NCBI GenBank assembly: GCA_016647705.1
Contig: CM028335.1
Coordinates: forward strand, 7,332,579 to 7,396,578
Reading direction: 5' to 3'
Length of the DNA stretch: 64,000 nucleotides
Origin: Eucommia ulmoides
Lineage: Eukaryota; Streptophyta; Magnoliopsida; Garryales; Eucommiaceae
Made by a program: the position numbers and the translations under genes. This document shows, in pieces, positions 33,460 to 44,619 of the stretch. Positions within the stretch are counted from its first letter, which is position 1, and each line of letters starts with the position of its first letter. The notes beneath the pieces are model-generated. The model did not search any database, was not told the origin of the DNA, and saw nothing but the letters and a program-made list of their open reading frames with translations.

Positions 33460-35100
33460 AATAAGAGCGTGCATTAGGCATGAAAACTTATTAGTAACAA
33501 CTCATAATTAATTAAAGATCAAAATATCTAAAATCTTACAACAAGCTTGGCGTTCTCCAAATGCGGATCATGTGAATTAAGACTGTACAACGAGTTGTAG
33601 TGATTCAATGTCCCATTTTCCATATCGAAGGCAAGTAATGTCCAGTGTGACGGTTTAGTTTTCCTCTCAGGCGTGTTTATCGGGAACATTATCGTCTCAT
33701 ATTTCACAGCAAGACTTTTATAGAATTGATTGTCCATTTGTTCTCGAATGATTGTCTCTTTATTCTCTTTAACGTAAGTCTATCATCAAAATCAACACAA
33801 GATTTAATATGCACTAAAAGACTAGTTAGACAAATACACCAAAATATTAAAAAAATCAAATAACATGGTAGAGGAAGTTATCCAAGAAAGACTAGGCATA
33901 ACAAATACTCTGTGTGGAGCATCAACATTTGAGTTGTCATTAAACATTTCAATTTGACGATGGTATATTATCTCAGCAAACGTGTCTATCACCTACAAAA
34001 AATGAAGAAAAAAAAATTGAGTTTATATATTCATTAAAATACACGATATATAGTATATCTTCTTACCCTACTAGAAAATTGTCGTCCGTTTAAGAGATCG
34101 ATTATGTCGCTGAAACGGACGCCAAGAAAGCCATCCAATCCAATCCATGCTAGGTCACTGCAGGAAGAAACATAAAATTGAATACTGCATAACGAACTAA
34201 AGAAAAAAGTACAAAATAATTCGAAGCAAATATAAGGAATACATACGCATCGTCATGTGTTTCATGTATGGATTTTAGTTTATCACAATCACCGTTGTTT
34301 AGTAATTTGGTCACAGCGCATTTGTTTTTGTTTGGGAGTTTTTCGGGTTTTTTTCTATTCATTCGATGTATTAACGAGATCTTGTTCACATCAACCACTA
34401 CCCAATCACACCCCCTTTTGCTTCGCTTTTTAACCTCCTCGTAGACATAATCTGACTTTCGTGCGGGTTTCCTTTTTTTTTCCATTTGATCTTTCTTACC
34501 ATAGATGTTTGTTGTGCGGCATGTTTAAGAACTTTAATTTCTGGAGATGAAACTAATTCGGCAAAGGAGTTTTCGTCGCGTAATTGTCCCGCATCACTAA
34601 TGGTAGTTCGTTCCGTCAAATCATCCAATTGTGTCATCAACGATGATATCAACTCGTCACGAGATTCAGCTCAGATCGAAGATGCATGTTCTCAACAACC
34701 AACTCACTATTCTGATTCAACGCATCTTCCAACTGTTTTCTGATTTCAGTGGTATCGTCTAGGGGTTGTTGGCTGGGGAGAGGTTCGTCAATTGCTTATG
34801 TAGTTTGGGTCCCGAATATATAAAGCTCTTCTGTACTTAATGGCACCAGATCATCGAAGATTATCTGAAAACATTAGAACACGCAACTTAATATATAGGA
34901 ATAATCAAGAAACGCTAAAAGATAAACGTTTTTCCCCAAAATTTAATAGCAATTTATATATACAACAAACAATAAAATAACACAGAGCGAATATTACCGT
35001 ACGATGACATATGTATCAATATCGAGTAGACAATTATTGACGAAACATTAAATTTCCAAAAGAAAGTATTAAACTATAACAATGCTTAACTATTACTGTA

Positions 35101-35270
35101 CAGTAACATTCTTATAAATGATACAACAAACAAGTAACTATTACTATGCAGTAACATTCTTATAAATGATACAACAAACAAGTAACTATTACTGTACAGT
35201 AACATTATTATACATGATACAACAAGCAAGTAACTATTACTGTGCAGTAACAATCTTATTAATGATGCAA
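35101..35270 (-). repeat. 48-bp tandem repeat in ULP1-like gene intron
   Basis: About three and a half units reading CAGTAACATTCTTATAAATG, then ATACAACAAACAAGTAACTA, then TTACTGTG. Each junction creates TACTGTACAGTA-like palindromes. Length is 48 bases per unit. Confidence 0.85.
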
Positions 35271-35418
35271 CAATCTGTTTTGCGACATACAAATAATATT
35301 TCAAAGACACAATAGGCTCTAACATGATCTTCACTCAATTCATTCACCCCATGCAGTACGTTCTTTAAAGAAGATAAATTCCACCGGGTGAAACGTGGAA
35401 TGCTGATCCAACTGACAT

Positions 35419-35438
35419 CCCCCCCCCCCCCCCCCCCC
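35419..35438 (+). repeat. Poly-C run of 20 bases
   Basis: An uninterrupted C tract in AT-rich DNA within the MULE. Its length may be unreliable in an assembly. Confidence 0.9.
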
Positions 35439-36067
35439 AATTGGCACATCTTGGTGATTGTAGTTTGGTTCTAACAAGGTTGAACGCTCGCAAAACATAT
35501 ACTAAGAGTAATATATAGAAATCAATATATACAACATTTGTTATTGCAAGTATAAACAACTTACCAATATAGTGATGATGCAGCCATGAATCGCGTACGG
35601 TTTGTCTATGTTTTTAAGGATAGACTCATTTATCTCATTCGCAACGGCATCAGCCTATGCGTATTCAGTGCACGCAAGTCTTCTACCATATGCACGAATG
35701 ACCATCCAATATTTGTACCAGCGGTTGCAAAAAAACAAGTCACAAAAGCGTATAAACACATCAACCTTATGACATCCTCAATATCGTCGTGATCGGTCCG
35801 ATCAATAATTGCGTCGATTGTTTGTAATATAACCCTTGTTGAGATTTGCTCCACTTCAGCAAAACGTAGTTCAACAAATGGAGTCACAATCTTTTTTGCA
35901 TAAGTGTGTTCAATCATTTTGGTCCCATTTTTTATCCCAAAGAATAACGATATATCCCTCGAACTCAAAGAAATACACTTGCCGCCAAACACAAATGCTT
36001 TCCTACTTCTGCAAAAAACACATTTCAAAAATACAATAAAACAATATTAAAAAAATTATAGGTAACT

Positions 36068-36351
36068 TGTGAGACCCCGATCTTTGATATGCGTATAACT
36101 TAAATCGCGCTTTAAAATATTTCAGAAATATTGGGGTGGATGGTGTAAATTAATTATGGGAATTAAAATGTTGGGAATCAAATTGTAATTTTTCAAAACA
36201 TTAAAATGAGAATGGGTCTAATTAAAGTTTTAACTAAAAAGAAGGGGAGGATTGTGTAAATTATATATATTATATATAATTTATATATATAGATAGATAG
36301 GAGGGTTGGACAACAAACGACGAGGGAGAGGCCACTTGGCCGGCTACTTGA

Positions 36352-36390
<39 letters not shown>

Positions 36391-38941
36391 CATATAGAAA
36401 TCGGGAGAAGGGTCGAGAACTAATTATCGAAGAGAGAGAGAAAGAGAAAGAAAAAAAAAAGAACCAGAAAAAAAGAGGTTCGCTGGCGATGGGTGTTCGG
36501 CCATCGAATGTGGTTTGCGTGTTCGTCATGCGTGTGTGGGTTGCTATGGGTCTGTGTGTGTGAGATTATGTGTATGTTGCATGTGTAGGTTTGATCACCG
36601 GCAACAGTAACAAAGAGAGAAAGAGAGGTCCGACGATAGTGGGTCGTGCGGTGTCGCCGACGCGGGTCTATAGGTATGTATGTGTGTTTCTGCTTATGTT
36701 TGTGTGTGTGTGACTGTGTTCTGCTCAAATGTTCCAGTGCGTGTGTGTGCTATTCGTGGGTGTAGCCGTCGGCTAGTTGCCGACGGTGAGTTGTGTATTC
36801 CGTTACCAGTGGGGTTGGTGATCAGGGTGTGTTGTGTGTGTAGGTGCTCTGTTTTGATCGTTGGTGTGTGTGTGTGTGAATTTCGATGGTTGTATGTGTG
36901 TATTGTGTGGTCGGTAGAGTGAGTGTCGTCGACCGAAGAGTTAGGGAGAGAGGTGGGTTTCGGTTTGGGTGTGTGATCCGTTCGATTGGGTGGTATGGGT
37001 GTGATTGTTGCCATCGTTGGTTGGCTAAAAGAAAACGGAAGCAAAAAACGAAGAAAGAGAAAGAGCGCAGTGTATGTGCATGTGTTGTTGTCGTCGGTTA
37101 TGTACATGTGGGTGTGTCATTTGGTCGGATGGCGTATGGGTGATCGTTGATGTAGGGCAGCCGGCAGTGAGTGAGATCGTCGAAGTGGATAGTAGAGAGA
37201 GAAAGGGGGATGGTCGGCCGGGGCTGTAACAGGAACCAAAACATGAAACAGAAGCCAAAACAGAAAGAAAGAAAATGAATGAAGAAAAAGAAAAATGGGG
37301 AATTTGCAGAAACCACCCTAGGAAAATCCAAAACCCATTTCGTGGCCGCTAAACGATTCGGAAAAAGGTAAAATTTCAATTGATTATAAATTTTCGTTAT
37401 ATTAAATTTTATTTAGCGTTACAATTTTTGAAATCGTAATAATTTCGTAGCAATTAATTAATTTTAATAACGTGGTACATAAAATAGTAACGATTCGGAA
37501 TATAGGGTCTACATTACATTATTAGAATATTCTAAATAAGATATTAATTTAGGTTCTGTCACTATTAGGTTCGTAAGCACCGGCGTCTAAATAGAGTGTG
37601 GTCAGTCTCAATTTTGCAAAACAGATATCGAGGTGAGTGTACCGTCTTCTTGTCAAATCTATTTTCAAATATATGATAGAAAATGTGTTTACTTAAAAAT
37701 TGAACGCATTTATAACTTATATGGATCAAGCGATTTTGGGTGATTTGAAAATGTGGTTTTCGTTGGTTTTTAAAGATAATGGAAAGAAATGATTTGTTAA
37801 ATCTAATTGGTTTTAAAAGACGATGGAAAAATGATATTTGGATTAAATTGGATTTGGAGATAGATGTTGATATTATTGATTTATAGTTTGATGATGTTGT
37901 TATTGTTTTGTCGATGCTATTGATTTTATCTGCTTCGGTAGAGCGTTGATATTTTCTATTGAGTTGTTGTTGTTGAGATGGAGATGAGTTGTTGTTGTTG
38001 AGATGGAGATGAGTTGTTGTTGTTGTTGTTGAGGTGAAGATGAGTTGTTGTTATGGTGGTGAGGTGAAGATTGGTTGTGGATTTTCACCCGTCTGGCACA
38101 ATCCAGCGGAGCGGTGTTTCACCCGTCTGGCTTAATCCAGCGGAGCGTTATTTTACCCGTCTGGCTTAGTCCAGCGGAGCGTTGTTTCACCCGTCTGGCA
38201 CAGTCCAACAGAGCGTTATTATATTCCACTAGGAAGGCATATCCTACGGGATACAGTATCGTTGCAACTCCCGATCGTGAGGTTAAAACGATCACATGGC
38301 TAGCCGAGGTGTGGGGGTGATATGGTGTGGTGTGGTGTGATGTGATGTGGTGTGGTATGGTGTGGTGAGATGTGGTGTTTTATCATATTTGATGTTTTGT
38401 TATATGTGGTGATGTAGTGTTTTATTATATCGTCTTTGGTGATTTATCATATTATCTTATGCTGATGATTTGAATGGTAGGAAGAAGGAGTTTTCTCGTG
38501 GTATATAATTTTTATACTACTGTTCAAAATGTGTTATTTATACGCATTAAGTTTGATCCATTTAAATGTTGTATTATTTAGAATGTATTATTATTATTAT
38601 GTTAAAAATGGTTTTTACTAAGAAGACAGTACACTCGCAGGTGAAACAGATAGGAGTCGGTCCCCTACTGGCGCTAGATAGAGTCCTACGATGGTGTCGG
38701 GTGTAGGATTTGAGATGAGCTGTCTGGGGTGAACCTGTGAGCGGTTTATGGTATATATTTTGTTGTTCATATATTTGAAGACGGGTGAGTCCCTATAGTA
38801 GAAAATTTGTATATGCATTTTTAGACGATTGTATATTATTGTATGTATATTATCGTTATATGAGTTGGTTTGGCGTTCAGGTGATGTCATGTCGACATCA
38901 TGCCGGCCCCACAGTGAAGGTGTCCGGGGTGGAGTGTGACA
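36068..38941 (+). mobile_element. Tekay-type solo LTR in the ULP1-like gene
   Basis: It begins TGTGAGACCCCGATC and ends GGAGTGTGACA, with a perfect target duplication TAACT (36063-36067, 38942-38946). It shares landmark blocks with the LTRs at 16565 and 27469 (GGTTCGTAAGCACCGG, GTTGCAACTCCCGATCGTGA, TCACATGGCTAGCC) and carries four copies of the ~33-bp unit at 38087-38222. It has no internal region, so it arose by recombination between LTRs. It separates the first ULP1-like exons from the rest. Confidence 0.92.
38087..38222 (+). repeat. ~33-bp tandem repeat in solo LTR, four copies
   Basis: Units read CACCCGTCTGGCACAATCC, then AGCGGAGCGTTGTTT with variation. Same position and unit family as 18722-18822. 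Confidence 0.85.
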
Positions 38942-38992
38942 TAACTAGTAAATATCACTGCAACGGATCGAGATGATAAGTACAAATTTTAC

Positions 38993-39243
38993 CGACTATA
39001 ATACTTAAGCAGTGTTAATATGTCCTGATCACTTTTAGTGCATTGATGGATCACAACATTCCCGTCCACGAATGCCTTAAAGAAAGGCCAAAGCGGAGTG
39101 GACGACATAACCTCAATGTGGGTAGGACGAAACTTCCTTCGGGTTTTTCCCATTAATTCACATAAGCTACGTAGATTACATCTATATTATTTACCTCTTG
39201 ATTGCTTATGTGATACTGGATCATTGTCGGATCCACCCGCCAT
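38993..39243 (-). pseudogene. Probable 5' exons of the ULP1-like gene
   Basis: On the minus strand, ATG at 39243 opens MAGGSDNDPVSHKQSR and meets a GTAAAT donor at 39194. A second open stretch encodes ELMGKTRRKFRPTHIEVM, then TPLWPFFKAFVDGNVVIHQC and ends at a GTAAAA donor at 38992. The phase between the two exons does not match cleanly, so either an exon limit is misread or the copy is frameshifted. The splice pattern, strand and position upstream of 36008 fit the start of the ULP1-like gene. The homology itself is weak to my eye. Confidence 0.5.
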
Positions 39244-40767
39244 TACCTGATTAATAATTATGGTGTCGTGCGAAAGGCAACTTTTCTAAACATTAAAAAT
39301 ATATAGGAAGAAGAGGATAATTCAAAACAAGACGTTAGATATGCTTTTTAATAGACAGTAAATAATTCAACAACCCAAAACATAAAACAATGAAAGGGAA
39401 CAACATAGACATTCAAACTATTTATTCAACATCGATTTTTGCTACACATTAACTAATCATTGATTCTTATACTTCACCTTTAGATATTTATATACTCAAG
39501 AGGGGAAGTAGAAGTTCCAAGATGAGACAACCATCCCCACACAAAATCAAAAGAACCCAAAAAAAAAAGCAGAATGAACAATTCATTCAAATTAAGCAAA
39601 ATGACAAGTTTTTCTCCATGCTATTATCAAATGAAGTGCCCCTAAACAAGGTTGAGTCCACATCTTTAAAAAAAAAAAAAGTGCACCAAAACAAGAATTC
39701 AATTATTGATTTTTGCTAAATAGAAAAAATTCTCAACAACACGACTTAATAGTTAATTTTTACTGCACATTAACCATCTCAACATCCAAAACACCAACAA
39801 TGAATGAGGGAGATGGATTTTTTCTACACATTAACATTCCTAACAAACCACACATCATCAAAGATATGGAAATCAGAGCGAAATGTAAGAACACAACAAC
39901 AATATATAATTTTTACTGCACATTAATCGTCTCAACACTCAAAATATCAATAATGCAACGGGAGAAATGGTTTTTGCTACACATTAATATTCCTAACAAC
40001 CGAAATGCAAGAACACAACAACAACATATAATTTTTACTGCACATTAACCATCTCAACATCCAAAATATCAACAATGCAAGGGGGAGATGGATTTTTTCT
40101 ATACATTAACATTCCTAACAACCCAAATTCAAGAACGCAACAACAATATATAATTGTTAATGTGCATTAACCATGTTAACACCAAAATTCTGATTCTGAT
40201 TTCTCAACATTCTTAACCCTAATTCTGAATTAAACTCCAATCAACAAGTAAGCAAGAACCCAAACTATGATTGGTACTGCTCAGTGTTCGCCAAACCCTA
40301 AACCCTAGACGGTTAACAACTTAAGTAAGATGAAACATATAGCTATGGAAATTGACGGCTTGGAATGGATGGCGATGACGACTGGGAATTGAACGACGAC
40401 GACGCTTGAACGGCCACGGTGAGGTGATAGCAAGCGATAGTTACGGCGTTGATGTACTACCAACGCATCGGCGACGTTTACGGCAACGGCAATGGTAGGC
40501 GATGACGGATGATTCTGGTGTGTGACAAAGGACAATGCGCCGTGATTATTGCAGTGAAAAATTTATAGGCGTTTTCTTCTTATGGTAGTTTCTACTTTTT
40601 GGCTAAAGAATTCGCATGAAATACACCTTCCAAAACCAACTCTCTCACGCGCCTTTCCTCCCACGTTGAATGTCACAGCTGCAAATGGGGTTCTTTTTAA
40701 ATGTGTAGTATTATTTGGCTAAAACATTAATATGTAGGTGGACTTTGGGGCCCATATTAAAAAACCC
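39244..40767. other. Right arm of MULE with degenerate repeats
   Basis: No supported gene. Between 39420 and 40170 the pattern TTTTTACTGCACATTAACC, then a C/A-rich spacer with CTCAACATCCAAAAC, recurs about six times in degenerate form. It resembles, in style, the TACAGTTATAATTGG repeats of the left arm. The segment 40305-40535 can be read as a minus-strand frame but shows no family features. Confidence 0.55.
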
Positions 40768-40950
40768 GAAAAATAAACCAATTTTAAAGTGTTCCTTAGA
40801 ATGTCTTCTTAGTTTTGTTTTTCAATTTTAGGTCCTCCTTTAAAGCGGTTTAAATGAAAAATAAAAGTATGGTAAGCAAGTTGAGAAACTTACTTTAACT
40901 TGGAGAGTTTCTTCCCTTATTCCTTTCTTATTTTCTCCTCTAAAGAACGG
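40768..40950 (+). repeat. ~180-bp direct repeat, right copy, flanking MULE
   Basis: Right partner of 12487-12668, containing TTTAGGTCCTCCTTTAAAGC and GGAGAGTTTCTTC blocks. Host-like sequence continues to its right. Confidence 0.8.
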
Positions 40951-42377
40951 TCTATCTCTAAAAATTTCTCTCTCAAGAAATTTTTTACCAAGTTTCTCTC
41001 ATCTAATAAAATTTCTCCCCAAATTTTTTTCGTCTCCCCATATGAAGAATGGAAGAAGATATTTATAGGCTAGAAGGTTGCAACCAAAAGACACAACTAC
41101 CCTTTCAATTTTGGATTTCCAACCCAAAAGATGTCTCCCATTTTGTAGATGCCTAAAAATACTCCCAAAAACTTTCTTGCACTCCTCAAGGGGATCAAAA
41201 GCTTTCCATATTTCAAAATTGGTAGGGAAGGAACAAAATTATTCTTATAACATTTTTTTAATTTATTTTTTATTATTTTTTTAAATTGATAATAAATAAA
41301 TAAAATTTTGTTATCAAATACTTGATTTCAAAAAAAAAAATGAAATTACTTGCCAATCTGATGAATTTCGAAAATACCTAAAATTTTGGGGTCAAAATAG
41401 ATATTTTTCAAACTCTTTGATTTCATTTGATTCCTTCAAAATTGATCTTCGGGAACTAAAATTTATTGACTAAAACATGATATAATCTTGAAAATTTCTT
41501 TCATTTCGATCGATTAACCTCAAAACAACTTTTGCAAACTTTACATTTTGACCCCGAAGTTTTTCTTTGACTTTTGGACAATCAATTGGAGCTTGATTCG
41601 ATTTTTCCAAGAATTAATCATTTTTAAAGATTTAATTAGGAAAATATGAATAAAAAATTGGTTCAATATTAACATAATTTAATAGTTTTCTAAAATTTCA
41701 ATTTAGACCCCCTAAACTTTTCAATTCGACAATTTATCTCAATTGGCTTATTCAGGGGTCTAATTGGAGTTATGGAACTTTAATTTTACTTGTTTTGGAA
41801 ATAAATTTGACTTTTTGAAGATTAATTTTGAACTTCGGTCCCAATACTAATCTTTTTTTGAATTTTTAATTTAGTCCCAAAACTTTCGAAAGGCATAATT
41901 ATGATTCCAAAATCCGAAGTTATAAACCTTTGGACTTAATTGGAGTTTTGAAATATTAACTTAGACCTTATAAATTTTATTTATAATTTCAAAATTTTAA
42001 TTTAGCCCATAAAGTTTCCAAAAGTTCAAGCTTAAATTAATTCTTTAAACTTCCGAATCAAGACTCTTCATTTATTTTTTTTGATATTTTCGAAATTCAT
42101 AAATAATTGACTCGGTAAAATCATTATTTTTATTATCTATTTTTTATTTTTTTTATTTTTTTTGTATTTTTTGGAAATAAAATAAAGCAAAGTTAAATAA
42201 AAATAAAGCATAAAATATTTGTGGGGTGGTCAAAATGTCATGTCTACTGTTGCCCTTTTTTGTCATGCGAGTTTCACTTGCTTGAAAAAGATAAAAGACA
42301 ACGCCATTTTTATTGTCCTATTTTTTGGATTTTTCAAAACATATTTTTCGATGACAGAACAAATAAAACATATTAAA
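40951..42377. other. AT-rich noncoding repeat DNA
   Basis: Repeated phrases of the type TTTAGTCCCAAAACTTTCGA and TTTGACCCC are common in decayed plant LTRs, but I cannot set element ends. No gene is seen. Confidence 0.45.
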
Positions 42378-43003
42378 TAACTCACGACGATACTCATGTC
42401 TAACGCGTGTCCATTTAGAGGATCATTTAGAGTAATGAATAATGAAAAATGACTCATGACGATACTCATGACGAACACGTGTCCGTTTAAAAGATCGTTT
42501 AGAGTAATGAATAATGAAAAATAACTCATGACAATACTCATGATGATCACGTGTTCGTTTAGATGATCGTTTAGAGTAATAAAAAATTGACTCATGACGA
42601 CACTTATGACAAATAAGTGTTTATTTAGAGTAATAGAAAATGGCTCATGACGATACTCATGACGAACAAGTGTATGTTTAGAGGATCGTTTAGAGTAATG
42701 AATAATAAAAAATGACCCATGATGATACTCATGACGAATACATGTCCGTTTAGAGGATCGTTTAAAGTAATGAAAATGACTCATGACGATACTCATGACG
42801 AACGTGTGTCCATTTAGATGATCGTTTAGAGTACTGAAAAATGACTCATGACGATACTCATGACGAACAAGTGTGCATTTAGAGAATCATTTAGAGTAAT
42901 GAAAAATTACTCATGACGAACACGTGTCCGTTTAGAGGATCATTTAGAGCAATGAATAATGGAAAATGACTCATGATGATACTCATGACGAACACGTGTC
43001 CGT
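42378..43003. repeat. Minisatellite, ~60-85-bp units with CACGTG
   Basis: About eight to ten degenerate units of the form ACTCATGACGATACTCATGA, then CGAACACGTGTCCGTTTAGA, then GGATCGTTTAGAGTAATGAA. Several keep the palindrome CACGTG. The minus-strand frame over 42263-42796 is a by-product of the repeat. Confidence 0.85.
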
Positions 43004-43217
43004 TAGCGTAGTTCACTAAATATGAATGAAGGTTTATGGGATGTTACACTTGGATGACCGAATCTTAACAGGTTGCCTACATACCTAGGCATTACTGAGG
43101 ATCAGGTCTAGCGTAGTTCATCGATATGAATAAGGAATCGATGGAATATTACACATGGATGACCGAACCTTAACAGGTTACCTATGTACCTCGGCATTAC
43201 ACTGAGAATCATGTCAA
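43004..43217. repeat. Two-copy ~105-bp direct repeat
   Basis: Units start TAGCGTAGTTCA and include GGATGACCGAA, then CTTAACAGGTTGCCTACATA. The second unit begins at 43109. The motif resembles a dispersed eudicot repeat whose class I cannot name. Confidence 0.7.
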
Positions 43218-43224
43218 GAATAGT

Positions 43225-44619
43225 TGATAGGTGTAAAATACCTATCTACTTCTAAACTGGATTGGTAGTTTTTGAGTGTTTTAGTTATATTTAATTACTT
43301 TTTAGTTTGTTTTTATGTAGTTCTGGTGTAGGGATGCAAACAAGAGACAAACGAGCAAAAACGGTGGGAAAACGGTAAAGAAATTATGAAGAAACAAGGT
43401 TTCAAGATTGCAGAACCTCAGCCTAGGCGGAAATTCCTTGGCCTAGGCCGAGAAAAGGCAGAAGTCCCTCAGCCTAGGCAGAAATTCCATCGCCTAGGCG
43501 GAGAAGAGGCAGAAACTTTGGAGCAACTCCTCGGCCTAGGCGAAAATTTCGCGGCCTAAGCGGAGGAGCGGCAGAAAGTTAACTGACTTAACTTCCTCCT
43601 AGGCAAAGATTCATTCACCTGGGTGGAAACTCTTTGTACAGAGATATTTTCCAAACCTTCACATAAAAACCCTTTCTCACGCAATTTAGAGAGATGTTTT
43701 GGAGACCTCTTGCACCTTAGATAATTTAGGAGTAGAATAGATTAGCTTAGAAAGTGATCCTTGGCCAATGAAGAAGAAGAGGAAGCTCGGGATGATCGTT
43801 CTTTGGCGAAAGTGGACCACTCCACTTTAAGATTTGACTTTTCTTTCCTTATTTCCATATTTGCACTTAATGTTTATTATTGATGATGATGATCTCCTCT
43901 TAGTTTAATATTGTAATGGCCAAGATCATGTTAGATTAGGTAAATTTTAGTTATGGTTAGATGTAATTTGTGTAAATATCTTTTTGGTTGAATATAAGTT
44001 AATTTTAACGGTTTGTTATCCAATTCCAATTGTGTTTACCGTGATTTCATGTTTATTATGCTTGTTACGATAAACCGAGAATATGGGATTTGATACTCGG
44101 AAGAGGTAACCCTGGATTCGGACTAGGGTTAGACACAACGCGATGATCCAATAACCCGGGAGAGAGTTGTAGAATGTGCAATCCATGAGGTTGGGTCAAG
44201 ACTCATGTGGCTATGTGTTCGGAAAGGTGTTCGAGGGGGACTTCGGCGTCAACGCAAAGTCATGTATTCGCTCGCTTTTCACTCGGAAGAGGGAGCGAGT
44301 GAGTTATAGATACAGAGATTGTTGAATGTGATAATAACCGTTATTGATAACTAAACTAAGCCAAATAGGTACTAAGTGAATGAAATCGATCCCTGGTTAA
44401 TTAGTGTAATTAGAATTAATACTTAGGAGTAGTTTTAATTAGTTTAATTTAAATATTAAATTGAATCGTCAGGATAATATGAGACTACGTAAATTGCGGT
44501 ACTCAATTATTCACACTTTCCCTGTGGACACGATACTCGATCTTAACCGATCCACTATTCTAAAACTTTAACCTTGTATACTTGTGAGTGTAAGTAGTGG
44601 CGTATTCCGCGCGCTACCA
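43225..44619 (+). mobile_element. Athila-type solo LTR
   Basis: It starts TGATAGGTG and ends GCTACCA, like the LTRs at 10822-12158 and 60384-61775 (here on the plus strand), and includes the shared CTCGGAAGAGGTAACCCTGG and CTCACTCG-type blocks in sense. There is no primer site or polypurine tract beside it. Flanks read ATAGT and AGTAC, sharing only AGT, so the target duplication is decayed or absent. It carries a palindrome cluster of its own (43425-43620). Confidence 0.75.
43425..43620. repeat. Cluster of CGCCTAGGCGG palindromes in LTR
   Basis: About eight copies of a palindrome centred on CCTAGG (for example GCCTAGGCGG) alternate with GAAATTCC and GAGAAGAGGCAG spacers. It lies ~200 bp into the LTR, where related LTRs have CTGCAG-centred palindromes. 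Confidence 0.8.

Larger units (their letters stand above)
33536..36008 (-). pseudogene. ULP1-like (C48) gene of MULE, main exons
   Basis: Exons on the minus strand: 36008-35565 (GKCISLSSRDISLFFGIKNG, then TNIGWSFVHMVEDL, a frameshift, and ADAVANEINESILKNIDKPY), about 34500-34245 (basic region KKRSKRGCDWVVV), 34157-34067 (GFLGVRFSDIIDLLNGRQFS), 33992 to about 33880 (VIDTFAEIIYHRQIEMF), and about 33790-33536 with the peptidase block SHWTLLAFDMENGTLNHYNS. H-W and the following Asp fit the C48 catalytic His and Asp. The Gln and Cys motifs are not visible. A TAG at 35655-35657 replaces the usual Trp. Such ULP-like genes ride in Kaonashi-type MULEs. SUMO protease activity is only an analogy. The gene runs opposite to the transposase and is broken. 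Confidence 0.8.
12669..40767 (+). mobile_element. Composite MULE with transposase, ULP1-like gene and captured ATPase exons
   Basis: These limits are set by the ~180-bp direct repeats on either side. Inside are a MuDR-type transposase gene (+), a fragment of plasma-membrane H+-ATPase (+) and a C48/ULP1-like gene (-). That cargo matches the ULP1-carrying MULE group known from Arabidopsis (Kaonashi), with a captured host gene fragment as in Pack-MULEs. Without the nested Tekay-like element (13.8 kb) and solo LTR (2.9 kb) it would be about 11.4 kb. Terminal inverted repeats are not clear: only ATGGGCCCCAA near 12709 matches, in inverted orientation, 40745-40755. The exact ends are therefore inferred. 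Confidence 0.6.

Noticed and set aside
35101..35270. CRISPR-like regular repeat
   Set aside because: The 48-bp units are contiguous tandem copies without unique spacers, and this is plant nuclear DNA.
36306..37379. Overlapping ORFs in the solo LTR at 36068-38941
   Set aside because: GT- and CA-rich LTR sequence gives open frames on both strands. Equivalent LTRs do not conserve them.
40301..40316. Telomere-like CCCTAAACCCTA
   Set aside because: Only about two units are present. Short telo-boxes of this kind are common in plant DNA and do not show an interstitial telomere.
12709..40755. ATGGGCCCCAA as the MULE terminal inverted repeat
   Set aside because: Only 11 bases match, at unequal distances from the supposed ends. 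MULE terminal repeats are usually far longer.
42263..42796. 177-codon minus-strand ORF
   Set aside because: It is the translation of a minisatellite. The repeating protein pattern follows the DNA unit.
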